A DNA stretch of 64,000 nucleotides, from positions 1 through 64,000 of the forward strand of contig UBUL01000013.1 in NCBI GenBank assembly GCA_900468625.1, in the 5' to 3' direction. Within the stretch, counting starts at the first letter, position 1. Every line of letters begins with the position of its first letter. Source of the DNA: Hyphomicrobiales bacterium (lineage in GTDB: Bacteria; Pseudomonadota; Alphaproteobacteria; Rhizobiales; Rhizobiaceae). Positions 52,903-61,926 of the stretch are shown piece by piece. Under the pieces are notes generated by a model, which was given only the letters and a program-made list of their open reading frames with translations, was not told where the DNA came from and ran no database searches. The position numbers and the translations under genes were made by a program.

Positions 52903-52992
52903 TGGCGGACAGGGAGGGATTCGAACCCTCGGTACGCTTTCACGTACACACGCGTTCCAGGCGTGCGCCTTAAACCACTCGGCCACCTGTCC
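52903..52992 (-). tRNA. tRNA-Ser (anticodon GGA)
   Basis: On the minus strand the sequence folds as a class II tRNA: acceptor GGACAGG with CCTGTCC, D-arm GCCGAGTGGTTTAAGGC, anticodon stem-loop with CTGGAAC (GGA), a long variable arm GTACGTGAAAGCGTAC, T-arm GAGGGTTCGAATCCCTC, discriminator G and an encoded CCA end. The long variable arm and anticodon give serine. Confidence 0.97.
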
Positions 52993-53225
52993 TTTGGCGT
53001 TTCGCACCCGGTCAGGAAGCAAATCGTCGGAACGGCCGCGATATATACCGATGAATTTCTGGCAATCAACCCGAATCTGACAGATTTTTGACTTGTCGGC
53101 GCAAAACTCCGAATCTCTTCCCCATTGCGCTTGTTTCCGGCGCAACTTATTTAAAGAGACAGATGAGGCGGCATAAGACCGGTCGGCCTGCAAAGGCCTG
53201 ACGAAGTGAGCATCCGGAGGAGTTT

Positions 53226-53543
53226 ATGCGTTTCCTGTTGCGTTTTGCCAGCCTTGTCGCGCTGGTGGTGGCTGTGATCGCCGGCACCATCGATTCCATC
53301 CAATCCGTGGCGGCTTCAGCCGTTGTCATGACCCCCATGGGGGATGCATGGAATGATGTCAGCCCTTCGTCGCTGGCGAGCCTCCGCACGGCGATCGCCT
53401 ATTACGTCCATCCCCGCTTCTATGACATGGCGATGCAATGGCTGCTGTTTCAGCCGGCTTTCGCTGTCTTTCTGGCGATTTCGCTGCTCCTCTGGATGAT
53501 CGCCTACAAGCGTCGGCCCTCAGCCGGCCGCTTCAGCGCGTGA
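53226..53543 (+). CDS. small predicted membrane protein
   Basis: A 105-residue protein. Two hydrophobic helices, about residues 3-22 (LLRFASLVALVVAVIAG) and 73-92 (LFQPAFAVFLAISLLLWMIA), flank a region of about 45 polar residues that is likely periplasmic. The start follows a strong GGAGGAG ribosome site, which supports that it is a real gene. The family is not recognised beyond a likely conserved rhizobial hypothetical. It ends in a basic tail, KRRPSAGRFSA. Confidence 0.75.
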   Translation: MRFLLRFASLVALVVAVIAGTIDSIQSVAASAVVMTPMGDAWNDVSPSSLASLRTAIAYYVHPRFYDMAMQWLLFQPAFAVFLAISLLLWMIAYKRRPSAGRFSA

Positions 53544-53914
53544 GAGGGGATGGAAGCACCTTTCAGCCTGTGCCATTCAGAGAATTCGGCGCTTCCGGGT
53601 GGGAGCTGAAGGTGGAATCCCTATGCCGCCGAATGGGGTGAAACCGGCGATCGTGAAGCACGGATCGGCCGTCTCGTTGGCCAATAAAGTTGCAGTTTCA
53701 GGCCGAAATTGTTTAAAAAACGGGTCGTCTGGATGGGTTTTCACCAATTCCCACAAATCTTTACCAACTGAAAAATTTCTCGTGAATTTTTCGTGCAGCC
53801 ATGCAAGGATGCGCGCCAGCTTGGCCTCGGGGGAGGCCGGCGGTTCCGCAGACATGTCCGGTCAACGGGCTTGCGGGAGGACCCAACAAGATAGCAACAA
53901 CAGGGCTGCACCAC
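53544..53914. other. 371-bp leader/intergenic region upstream of the BMP-family gene
   Basis: No convincing gene. It is more AT-rich than its surroundings (runs of A and T around 53700-53800) and has a perfect hairpin GAAAAATT / AATTTTTC (53770-53777 with 53785-53792, 7-base loop). A 92-codon open frame on the minus strand has codon use unlike the neighbours and no recognisable domain. The region probably carries the promoter and regulatory leader of the nucleoside transport operon. Confidence 0.5.
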
Positions 53915-54910
53915 ATGAAAAAATCCCTTCTGACCCTTTTTGCCTTGGCTGCCATGTCGGCGACGGCGCTTGCGGCCGACATCAAGCCGGCGATCGTCTA
54001 CGGAACCGGCGGCAAGTTCGACAAGTCTTTCAACGAAGCAGCCTATAACGGCGCCGAAAAGTTCAAGAAGGAAACCGGCATCGCCTATCGCGATTTCGAG
54101 CCGACGGGCGACACCCAGGGCGAACAGGCGCTGCGCAACTTCGCCAGCAAGGGCTTCAATCCGGTCATCGCCGTCTCCTTCGCCTGGACCTCCGCTCTCC
54201 AGAAGGTCGCCGCCGAATATCCGAAGACCGAATTCGTGCTGATCGACGACAGCCTCGACCTGCCGAACGTCCGCTCGGTCAAGTTCAAGGAAAATGAAGG
54301 CTCCTATCTCGCCGGCGTCATGGCCGCCATCGCATCGAAGTCCGGCAAGGTCGGCTTCGTCGGCGGCATGGACATCCCGCTGATCCGCAAGTTCGAATGC
54401 GGCTACGAGCTGGGCGCGCGCGCCACCAACCCGAAGATCGAAGTCCTTCAGAACATGACCGGCACGACCGGTGCTGCCTGGAACGACCCGGTTCGCGGCG
54501 GCGAGCTCACCAAGAACCAGATCGACCAGGGCGCCGACGTCGTTTACGCCGCTGCCGGCGCGACCGGCCTCGGCGTGCTGCAGACGGCCGCCGACAACAA
54601 GAAGCTGTCGATCGGTGTGGACTCCAACCAGAATTACCTGCATCCGGGTTCGGTCCTCACCTCCGTCGTCAAGCGCGTCGACCTCGCAGTCTACAATGCC
54701 TTCAGCGATGCCAAGAACGGCAAGTTCACGCCCGGCACCCAGGAGCTCGGTCTGAAGGAAGACGGCGTTGCCGTCGCCATGGACGACAACAACAAGCCCC
54801 TCGTCACTCCGGAAATGCAGGCTGCCGTCGACAAGGCGCGGACCGATATCGTCGCCGGCACCATCAAGGTCCACGACTATCTGACCGACAACGCCTGCCC
54901 GAAGAACTGA
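53915..54910 (+). CDS. BMP-family nucleoside ABC transporter substrate-binding protein
   Basis: A 331-residue periplasmic protein from the ATG at 53915 (MKKSLLTLFALAAMSATALA, signal peptide ending ALAA). The Bmp/PnrA family landmarks are VYGTGGKFDKSFNEAAYNG, YRDFEPTGDTQGEQAL, FVGGMDIPLIRKFECGY and VVYAAAGATGLGVLQ, IGVDSNQNYL. BMP proteins bind purine or other nucleosides. Next to nucleoside catabolism genes, that role is well supported. Confidence 0.93.
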   Translation: MKKSLLTLFALAAMSATALAADIKPAIVYGTGGKFDKSFNEAAYNGAEKFKKETGIAYRDFEPTGDTQGEQALRNFASKGFNPVIAVSFAWTSALQKVAAEYPKTEFVLIDDSLDLPNVRSVKFKENEGSYLAGVMAAIASKSGKVGFVGGMDIPLIRKFECGYELGARATNPKIEVLQNMTGTTGAAWNDPVRGGELTKNQIDQGADVVYAAAGATGLGVLQTAADNKKLSIGVDSNQNYLHPGSVLTSVVKRVDLAVYNAFSDAKNGKFTPGTQELGLKEDGVAVAMDDNNKPLVTPEMQAAVDKARTDIVAGTIKVHDYLTDNACPKN

Positions 54911-54918
54911 TATGAAGC

Positions 54919-54959
54919 AAGGGCGTATGACGAGGCAAAAACGTCATACGCCCTTTTCT
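54919..54959 (+). terminator. terminator/attenuator after the binding-protein gene
   Basis: AAGGGCGTATGACG (54919-54932) and CGTCATACGCCCTT (54942-54955) are perfect 14-bp arms, followed by TTCTT. It follows the binding-protein stop by 8 bp and precedes the ATPase start by 32 bp. It can terminate most transcripts and let some read into the transporter and catabolic genes. Confidence 0.85.
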
Positions 54960-54990
54960 TATCCGGAATCCGGTTTCTGGAGCCCCTATA

Positions 54991-56502
54991 GTGAACCAAA
55001 CCTTTGCCATCGAACTCGTGGGCATCGACAAGAAGTTCGGTGCCGTCCACGCCAATAAAGACATCAACCTGACCGTCGCCAAGGGCTCGATCCACGGGAT
55101 CATCGGTGAAAACGGTGCCGGGAAATCGACTCTCATGTCGATCATCTACGGATTCTATCAGGCCGATAGCGGCGAGATCCGCATCAACGGCAGCCCCATC
55201 GCCATCCGTGACAGCCAGACGGCGATATCGGCCGGCATCGGGATGGTGCACCAGCACTTCATGCTGGTCGATAATTTCACCGTCCTTGAAAACGTCATGC
55301 TGGGCGCCGAAGGCGGCGCGCTTCTCGCCAAAGGCGTCGTCGCCGCGCGCGCCGAGCTCAACCGGCTGGAGAAGGATTACGGCCTGGAAGTCGATCCGGA
55401 TGCGTTGATCGAAGAGCTTCCCGTCGGCCAGCAGCAGCGCGTCGAGATCCTGAAGGCCATGTATCGCGGCGCCGAGATCCTCATTCTCGACGAGCCCACC
55501 GGCGTTCTGACGCCGGCCGAAGCCGACAATCTCTTTCGCATCCTTCGCGTCCTTCGCGATCAGGGCAAGACGATCATCCTCATCACCCACAAGCTGCGCG
55601 AAATCATGGCGATCACCGACACGGTATCCGTCATGCGCCGTGGCGAGATGGTTGCCACCCGCAAGACGGCGGAAACCACCGTCGAGGAACTGGCGGAGTT
55701 GATGGTCGGCCGCCGCGTGCTGTTGCGCGTCGAAAAGGGCGCTGCCAATCCCGGCGATATCCTGCTCTCTGTGCGCAATCTCACCGTCAAGGACGGCCGC
55801 GGCGTCACCATGGTCGACAACGTCTCCTTCGATGTCCGCGCCGGCGAGATCGTCGGCATTGCCGGCGTTGCCGGCAATGGTCAATCGGAGTTGCTGGAGG
55901 CCATCGCCGGTATCCGCAAACCGGCTTCCGGCGAGATCCTTCTGCATGGCAAGCCGATCGGCAATGCCGATCCCGCAGCACTCCGCGACCTCGGCCTTGC
56001 TCATATTCCCGAAGACCGTCATCACATGGGCCTCGTCCTCAAATTCGAGGAATATGAGAATTCGATGCTCGGCTATCACCGCGACCGCAAATACGGGCGG
56101 GCCGGAATGCTCGATCTCGATGCCATGCGCAAGGATGCCATCGAGAAGATCGAGAAATACGACATCCGTCCACCGAATGCGCGGCTGAAAACCGCCAATT
56201 TCTCCGGCGGCAATCAGCAGAAGATCGTCGTCGCCCGCGAGATCGAGCGCGATCCGGAGGCCTTGCTGATCGGCCAGCCGACGCGCGGCGTTGATATCGG
56301 CGCCATCGAATTCATCCATCGCCGCATCATCGAGATGCGCGACGCCGGCAAGGCGATCCTGCTGGTGTCTGTGGAGCTGGATGAGATCCGCGCGCTTTCG
56401 GACCGTATCCTCGTCATGTTTGCCGGCCACATCGTCGGTGAGAAGTCGGCTGAGGCCGGTGAACAAACACTCGGCCTGATGATGGCCGGCATTGCCGCGT
56501 GA
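54991..56502 (+). CDS. nucleoside ABC transporter ATP-binding protein (two ATPase domains)
   Basis: A 503-residue double ATPase of the XylG/RbsA type. It begins with GTG (MNQTFAIELVGIDKKF). Domain 1: Walker A GENGAGKSTLMS, signature LPVGQQQRVEILKAM, Walker B ILILDEPTGVLTP. Domain 2: degenerate Walker A GVAGNGQSELLEA, signature FSGGNQQKIVVAREI and LIGQPTRGVD. This unequal pairing is standard for carbohydrate/nucleoside importers of this group. Serves the two following permeases. Confidence 0.95.
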   Translation: MNQTFAIELVGIDKKFGAVHANKDINLTVAKGSIHGIIGENGAGKSTLMSIIYGFYQADSGEIRINGSPIAIRDSQTAISAGIGMVHQHFMLVDNFTVLENVMLGAEGGALLAKGVVAARAELNRLEKDYGLEVDPDALIEELPVGQQQRVEILKAMYRGAEILILDEPTGVLTPAEADNLFRILRVLRDQGKTIILITHKLREIMAITDTVSVMRRGEMVATRKTAETTVEELAELMVGRRVLLRVEKGAANPGDILLSVRNLTVKDGRGVTMVDNVSFDVRAGEIVGIAGVAGNGQSELLEAIAGIRKPASGEILLHGKPIGNADPAALRDLGLAHIPEDRHHMGLVLKFEEYENSMLGYHRDRKYGRAGMLDLDAMRKDAIEKIEKYDIRPPNARLKTANFSGGNQQKIVVAREIERDPEALLIGQPTRGVDIGAIEFIHRRIIEMRDAGKAILLVSVELDEIRALSDRILVMFAGHIVGEKSAEAGEQTLGLMMAGIAA

Positions 56503-56509
56503 GGCGTTT

Positions 56510-57613
56510 ATGAGCATGGCGTCCGTTCCGCTCCCCAATTGGATCAACTATGGCTTGATCCCCATTCTCAACCTGATCGTCGCCTTCCTGATTTCAGGCC
56601 TCGTCGTCTGGTTCATCGGTGAAAGCCCGCTCGACGCGCTCGTCCTGCTGCTGCAAGGCGCTCTGGGCAGCGGCGAGGGCATCGGTTTTACCCTCTACTA
56701 TGCCACGAGCTTCATCTTCACCGGCCTTTCGGTGGCCGTTGCCATCCATGCAGGCCTTTTCAATATCGGCTCGGAAGGCCAGGCCTATGTCGGCGGCCTC
56801 GGCTGTGCTCTCGTCGCGCTGGCGCTCGACCACTATGTGCCCTGGTATGTGACGATGCCGTTTGCGGTCGTCGGCGCGGCGATTTTCGGCGCGCTGTGGG
56901 CCTTCATCCCCGCCTGGCTGCAGGCCAAGCGCGGCAGCCACGTCGTCATCACGACAATCATGTTCAACTTCATCGCGTCGGCGATGATGAACTTCCTGCT
57001 GGTGCATGTGCTGATCGTGCCGGGCAAGATGGCACCCGAAACCCGCACCTTCCTCGCCGGCGGTCAGCTGCCCAAGCTCGATTGGCTGATGAGCGTTTTC
57101 GGCTCGACCATTGGCGCCGCACCGCTCAATGTCTCCTTCCTGATCGCGCTGGTTATGTGCTTTCTGGTCTGGGTGCTCGTCTGGCGCACGAAGCTCGGCT
57201 ATGAGATGCGCACGCTGGGTCTTAGCCCTACTGCCGCAGTCTATGCCGGCATTCCTTATGCCCGCACGGTCATCATCGCCATGCTGATATCGGGCGGACT
57301 CGCCGGCATGATGTCGCTCAATCCGGTCATGGGCGCCTCCGCGCGCCTGCAGGTGGAATTCGTGCTTGGCGCCGGCTTCGTCGGCATCGCCGTGTCGCTG
57401 ATGGGCCGCAACCATCCCTTCGGCATCATTCTGGCGGCGATCCTGTTCGGCATTCTGTATCAGGGCGGCGATGCGCTGTCCTTCGACATGCCGAACATCA
57501 CGCGTGACATGATCGTGGTGATCCAGGGTCTTGTCATCCTGTTCGCCGGCGCGCTCGAATACATGTTCCGGCCGGCGTTTGTCCGCATCTATCAGACATT
57601 CGCCAGGGCGTGA
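56510..57613 (+). CDS. nucleoside ABC transporter permease (large)
   Basis: A 367-residue permease of the BPD_transp_2 type from ATG 56510 (MSMASVPLPNWINYGL), 7 bp after the ATPase stop. About nine membrane helices; FNIGSEGQAYVGGLG and RGSHVVITTIMFNFIASAMMNFL (split) are typical of the YufP/NupB group that pairs with BMP binding proteins. Confidence 0.94.
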   Translation: MSMASVPLPNWINYGLIPILNLIVAFLISGLVVWFIGESPLDALVLLLQGALGSGEGIGFTLYYATSFIFTGLSVAVAIHAGLFNIGSEGQAYVGGLGCALVALALDHYVPWYVTMPFAVVGAAIFGALWAFIPAWLQAKRGSHVVITTIMFNFIASAMMNFLLVHVLIVPGKMAPETRTFLAGGQLPKLDWLMSVFGSTIGAAPLNVSFLIALVMCFLVWVLVWRTKLGYEMRTLGLSPTAAVYAGIPYARTVIIAMLISGGLAGMMSLNPVMGASARLQVEFVLGAGFVGIAVSLMGRNHPFGIILAAILFGILYQGGDALSFDMPNITRDMIVVIQGLVILFAGALEYMFRPAFVRIYQTFARA

Positions 57614-57623
57614 GGATCAGACG

Positions 57624-58595
57624 ATGGAATATTACGATCTCCTCATCAGCATTCTCGGTTCGACCATCCGCCTGTCGATCCCGCTGATCTTCACCGCGCT
57701 TGCCGGCCTCTTTTCGGAGCGCGCCGGCATCTTCGATATCGGCCTCGAAGGCAAGATGCTGGCCTCGGCCTTCGCGGCCGCCTGTGTCGCCTCGATCAGC
57801 GGCTCGCCCTGGGCAGGTCTTGGCGCCGGCATCGTCGTCTCGGTCATTCTGGGCCTGCTGCACGGCTTCGCGTCGATCACCAATCGCGGCAACCAGATCG
57901 TCTCCGGTGTCGCGATCAACTTCCTGACCGCCGGCCTGACCATCGTTCTCGGCCAGGCCTGGTTCGGGCAGGGCGGCCGCACGCCGACCTTGCCCGGCAC
58001 AGCGCGCTTTTCCGGCATCACCTTGCCGGGCGTCGATGCCATCCGAAATGTTCCGTTCATCGGCCCGCTCTATGCCAATGTCATTTCCGGCAACAATATT
58101 CTCACCTATCTTGCCTTCCTCGCCGTGCCGATTTCCTGGTGGATTCTCTATCGCACACGCTTCGGCCTGCGGCTGCGCGCCGTCGGTGAAAACCCTGGTG
58201 CTGTCGATACCGCCGGCATCTCGGTCGAGTGGCTGCGGTATCGGTCGCTGATCGTCGCCGGCATTCTCTGCGGCTTCTCCGGCACCTATCTCGCCATCGC
58301 CCAGTCGGCTGCCTTCATCAACAACATGTCGGCGGGCAAGGGCTATATCGCGCTGGCCGCACTGATCTTCGCCAAATGGAAGCCGGTGCCGGTCATGTTC
58401 ACCTGCCTCCTGTTCGGCTTCCTCGACGCCTTCGCCAATTTCATGCAGGGTAAAGCGGTTCCGGGCATCGGCGAGGTGCCGGTGCAGATTTTCCAGGCGC
58501 TGCCCTATATCCTCACCTGCATCCTGCTTGCAGGCTTTATCGGCGTCGCCAAGCCCCCCAAGGCCGGCGGCGTGCCCTACACCAAGGAGCGCTAA
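57624..58595 (+). CDS. nucleoside ABC transporter permease (small)
   Basis: A 323-residue permease from the ATG at 57624 (MEYYDLLISILGSTIRL), 10 bp after the previous stop. FDIGLEGKMLASAFAAACVAS and GNQIVSGVAINFLTAGLTIVLGQ (split) identify the YufQ/NupC-type partner; RFGLRLRAVGENPGAVDTAGI is the coupling loop. It completes the importer. Cytidine deaminase follows after 3 bp. Confidence 0.94.
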   Translation: MEYYDLLISILGSTIRLSIPLIFTALAGLFSERAGIFDIGLEGKMLASAFAAACVASISGSPWAGLGAGIVVSVILGLLHGFASITNRGNQIVSGVAINFLTAGLTIVLGQAWFGQGGRTPTLPGTARFSGITLPGVDAIRNVPFIGPLYANVISGNNILTYLAFLAVPISWWILYRTRFGLRLRAVGENPGAVDTAGISVEWLRYRSLIVAGILCGFSGTYLAIAQSAAFINNMSAGKGYIALAALIFAKWKPVPVMFTCLLFGFLDAFANFMQGKAVPGIGEVPVQIFQALPYILTCILLAGFIGVAKPPKAGGVPYTKER

Positions 58596-58598
58596 ACC

Positions 58599-58991
58599 AT
58601 GTCGCATGATCTGTTCGAGGCCGCGCGCGGCGCGATGGCTTTCGCGCATGCTCCCTATTCGAAATTTCCCGTCGGCGCGGCAATCCGCGCCGAGGACGGC
58701 AAGATCTATACCGGCGCCAATATCGAAAACCTGTCCTTCCCGCAGGGCTGGTGCGCCGAGCCCACGGCGATCAGCCAGATGATCATGGGCGGCGCCAAGA
58801 ACATCGTCGAAATGGCTGTTATTGCCGAGAAGCTGCCGCTGTGCCCACCCTGCGGCGGCTGCCGGCAGAAGATCGCCGAATTTGCCGGCAAGGAGACGCG
58901 CATCTATCTTTGCGATGAAACCGGCGTGAAGAAGACCATGACCATGGACGAGATGCTGCCCTTCAGCTTCGAAACGGAGGTGCTCGGATGA
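58599..58991 (+). CDS. cdd: cytidine deaminase
   Basis: Deaminates cytidine and deoxycytidine to uridine forms. The 130-residue protein is the small tetrameric form. Zinc motifs: NIENLSFPQGWCAEPTAI with first Cys and catalytic Glu, then LCPPCGGCRQ with two further Cys ligands. It starts 3 bp after the permease stop and overlaps the phosphorylase gene by four bases. Confidence 0.95.
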   Translation: MSHDLFEAARGAMAFAHAPYSKFPVGAAIRAEDGKIYTGANIENLSFPQGWCAEPTAISQMIMGGAKNIVEMAVIAEKLPLCPPCGGCRQKIAEFAGKETRIYLCDETGVKKTMTMDEMLPFSFETEVLG

Positions 58992-59794
58992 GCGCGGCCG
59001 CCGATATCCTCACCGAAAAGCTCGGCGAGCTGAAGCCCCGCTACGGCATCGTTCTGGGCTCCGGCCTCGGCTCTCTCGTGGATGAGGTCAAAGACGCCCT
59101 GCGCATTCCCTATGCCGACCTGCCCGGCTTCCCGGTCAGTGCAGTATCAGGCCATGCCGGCACGCTGGTCGCAGGCAAGCTCGGCGATGTCCCCGTCATC
59201 ATGCTCTCCGGCCGCGTGCATTATTACGAAAAAGGCGACGCCAACGCCATGCGCGTGCCGATCGAAACCCTGAAGGCGCTTGGCGTCGGTACGCTGATCC
59301 TGACGAATTCCGCGGGATCGCTGCGCGAGGAAATGCCGCCGGGCTCGGTGATGCAGATCACCGATCACATCAACTATTCCGGCATGAACCCGCTGATTGG
59401 CGAGGAAAGTGACAGGCGCTTCGTCGGCATGACGAGCGCCTATGATAGCGACCTCATTATGCGTATGCGCAAGGCGGCGGAAAAGGCCGAGATCAAGCTG
59501 TCACACGGCGTCTATATGTGGTTTTCCGGCCCGAGCTTCGAAACGCCGGCCGAGATCCGCATGGCACGTATCCTGGGCGCCGATGCCGTCGGCATGTCGA
59601 CGGTGCCGGAAGTCATCCTGGCGCGTCTTTTCGGTTTGAGGGTTGCCGCCGCCTCCGTCATCACTAACTATGGTGCTGGCATGACCGGCGGCGAACTCTC
59701 GCATGAGGAGACGAAAGACATGGCTCCGGTCGGCGGCGCACGCCTTGCCGCTATCCTGAAAGAAATGATCGCTGACGACGGAGATCCACAATGA
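58988..59794 (+). CDS. punA: purine nucleoside phosphorylase (trimeric type)
   Basis: Phosphorolyses purine (deoxy)nucleosides to base and (deoxy)ribose 1-phosphate. The 268-residue length and motifs are of the trimeric class: GIVLGSGLGSLVDEV, SGRVHYYEKGD, LTNSAGSLREEMPPG, SGPSFETPAEIRM, GADAVGMSTVPEV and VITNYGAGM. It overlaps cdd and deoC by four bases each, tight coupling in one operon. Confidence 0.93.
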   Translation: MSAAADILTEKLGELKPRYGIVLGSGLGSLVDEVKDALRIPYADLPGFPVSAVSGHAGTLVAGKLGDVPVIMLSGRVHYYEKGDANAMRVPIETLKALGVGTLILTNSAGSLREEMPPGSVMQITDHINYSGMNPLIGEESDRRFVGMTSAYDSDLIMRMRKAAEKAEIKLSHGVYMWFSGPSFETPAEIRMARILGADAVGMSTVPEVILARLFGLRVAAASVITNYGAGMTGGELSHEETKDMAPVGGARLAAILKEMIADDGDPQ

Positions 59795-60564
59795 CCGGCC
59801 ATTCGCTGAGAGAAACGGCAGCCGTTGCGCTTTCCCTTCTCGATCTGACCAATCTCAAGGATGATTGCACGCCAGCGCAGATCGAGGCGCTGTGCGCCCG
59901 TGCGCAATCCCCCTACGGCAACACGGCCGCCATCTGCATCTGGCCGCGTTTCGTCGCCCAGGCGCGGGGCATTCTCGGCGTCGATCATGCCGTGAAGATC
60001 GCGACCGTGGTGAATTTCCCGGGCGGCGATATGGAGGCGGCGGATGTTGCCGCCGAGGCGCGTGAAGCCATTGCCGATGGTGCTGATGAAATCGATCTGG
60101 TCATTCCTTATCGCGCCTTCCTGGCTGGCGACGAGCAGGCCGTCACCGATATGGTTACAGCCGTGCGGGCCGAATGCAAGGGACACGTCCTCCTGAAGAC
60201 CATTCTCGAAACCGGCGAGATCAAGGATACCACGCTGATCCGGCGCGCGTCGGAACTTGCGATCGAGGCCGGCTCCGATTTCATCAAGACCTCCACCGGC
60301 AAGGTTGCCGTCAACGCGACGCTCGAAGCCGCCGACATTATGCTGCGGGCCATCCGTGCCAGCGGTCGCAAGGTCGGCTTCAAGCCTGCCGGCGGCATCG
60401 GCTCCGTATCCGATGCGGCGCTTTATCTCAGCCTTGCCGAAACCATCATGGCGCCCGATTGGGCCATGCCGTCGACCTTCCGCTTCGGTGCGTCGAGCCT
60501 GCTCGACGATATACTGAATGTGCTGGCCGGCGGCGAGTCCAAGACGGCCTCTTCAGGCTATTGA
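59791..60564 (+). CDS. deoC: deoxyribose-phosphate aldolase
   Basis: Cleaves 2-deoxyribose 5-phosphate to glyceraldehyde 3-phosphate and acetaldehyde. The 257-residue protein has LLDLTNLKDDCTP, VNFPGGDMEAADVAAE, EIDLVIPYRAF, LLKTILETGEI and the Schiff-base lysine in SDFIKTSTGKV, with the second lysine in VGFKPAGGIG. It lies 3 bp before deoA. Confidence 0.96.
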   Translation: MTGHSLRETAAVALSLLDLTNLKDDCTPAQIEALCARAQSPYGNTAAICIWPRFVAQARGILGVDHAVKIATVVNFPGGDMEAADVAAEAREAIADGADEIDLVIPYRAFLAGDEQAVTDMVTAVRAECKGHVLLKTILETGEIKDTTLIRRASELAIEAGSDFIKTSTGKVAVNATLEAADIMLRAIRASGRKVGFKPAGGIGSVSDAALYLSLAETIMAPDWAMPSTFRFGASSLLDDILNVLAGGESKTASSGY

Positions 60565-60567
60565 TCC

Positions 60568-61875
60568 ATGATCCCGCAGGAGATCATCCGCCAGAAGCGT
60601 AATGGCGCCACCCTTTCGGCGGCCGATATCGATGCCTTTATCGGCGCATTGGGCCGTGGCGAACTGGCCGAAAGCCAGATCGGCGCCTTTGCCATGGCCG
60701 TCTGGTTTCGTGGCATGACGCGCGAGGAAACGGTGGCGCTGACGCTCGCCATGGCCCGCTCCGGCGATATTTTGTCTTGGAAGGGGATTGGCCGGCCGAT
60801 CGCAGACAAGCATTCGACGGGCGGCGTCGGAGACAACGTCTCGCTGATGCTGGCGCCCATCGCTGCCGCCTGCGGTCTCGCCGTGCCGATGATCTCCGGC
60901 CGCGGCCTCGGCCACACCGGCGGCACCCTCGACAAGCTGGAATCCATTCCCGGCTACGGGATCACACCGGACGCGGCACGTTTCCGCAAGGTGGTGGACG
61001 AGGTCGGCTGCGCCATCATCGGCCAGACCGGTGCGCTGGCGCCAGCCGATGGCAAGCTCTATGCCGTGCGGGATGTCACGGCGACCGTCGATTCCGTTCC
61101 CCTGATTACCGCTTCGATCCTGTCGAAAAAACTCGCGGCCGGGCTGGAAACGCTGGTGCTCGACGTCAAGATCGGCAGCGGTGCCTTTATGACTTCGCAG
61201 GAAGAGGCTGAGACGCTGGCGCGCTCGCTTGTGGACGTGGCAAATGGCGGTGGGGTTAAGACCTCGGCACTGATTACCGACATGAATCAGCCCCTGGCCG
61301 ATGCAGCCGGCAACGTGGTCGAACTTCAAAATTGCCTCGACTTCCTGAAGGGCAACAAGGCGGGTACGCGGCTCGAAACGGTCGTCCTTGCCTTTGCATC
61401 TGAAATGCTGGTTCAGGCCGGCATTGCCGGGAACGCTGCCGATGCGGAGGCCAGGGCGCGCGAGGCTCTGGCATCCGGCAAGGCAGCCGAAATCTTCGGC
61501 CGCATGGTGCATGCTCTCGGCGGGCCGGTCGATCTGCTCGAGCATCCCGATCGCTATCTGGTGCGCGCGCCGGTGCAAAAGCCCGTTCTGGCCGCTGCCG
61601 ATGGCTGGCTCGGTGCCTGCGATGCGAGAGAGATCGGCATGAGCGTCATCGATCTCGGTGGCGGCCGCCGCCGCTCGCAGGACAAGATCGATCACCGCGT
61701 CGGTTTCAGCGATCTTCTGCCGCTCGGCACGAAGATCAGCAGGGGGGACCGCATTGCCACCGTTCATGCAGCGGATGAGGCAAGCGCGGAGAAGGCCGCG
61801 GTCGATTTGTCGGCTAACTATCGTATCGTCGATACCGCGCCTGCTATCTCGCCCGTCGTTGTCAGCAGAATTTGA
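60568..61875 (+). CDS. deoA: thymidine phosphorylase
   Basis: Releases thymine or uracil from (deoxy)nucleosides. At 435 residues it is a normal class II phosphorylase. It begins MIPQEIIRQKRNG; the phosphate and substrate motif is ADKHSTGGVGDNVSL, followed by MISGRGLGHTGGTLDKLESIPG (split) and the C-terminal domain with GRRRSQDKIDHRVGF. The stop is followed by a short hairpin (GGCTGC-TTA-GCAGCC, 61892-61906) without a T tract. Confidence 0.96.
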   Translation: MIPQEIIRQKRNGATLSAADIDAFIGALGRGELAESQIGAFAMAVWFRGMTREETVALTLAMARSGDILSWKGIGRPIADKHSTGGVGDNVSLMLAPIAAACGLAVPMISGRGLGHTGGTLDKLESIPGYGITPDAARFRKVVDEVGCAIIGQTGALAPADGKLYAVRDVTATVDSVPLITASILSKKLAAGLETLVLDVKIGSGAFMTSQEEAETLARSLVDVANGGGVKTSALITDMNQPLADAAGNVVELQNCLDFLKGNKAGTRLETVVLAFASEMLVQAGIAGNAADAEARAREALASGKAAEIFGRMVHALGGPVDLLEHPDRYLVRAPVQKPVLAAADGWLGACDAREIGMSVIDLGGGRRRSQDKIDHRVGFSDLLPLGTKISRGDRIATVHAADEASAEKAAVDLSANYRIVDTAPAISPVVVSRI

Positions 61876-61926
61876 TGTGAAGGCGGCATTCGGCTGCTTA
61901 GCAGCCTCGTGCGCTGTCCCACTGTC

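Noticed and set aside
52903..52992. tRNA-Ser as the attachment site of a genomic island
   Set aside because: No integrase gene and no second copy of the tRNA 3' end noticed in the window; only the direct repeat nearby is reported.
53577..53855. 92-codon minus-strand frame before the BMP-family gene
   Set aside because: Codon use differs from real genes here, no family recognised, and the region looks like a promoter leader. Kept only as an intergenic description.
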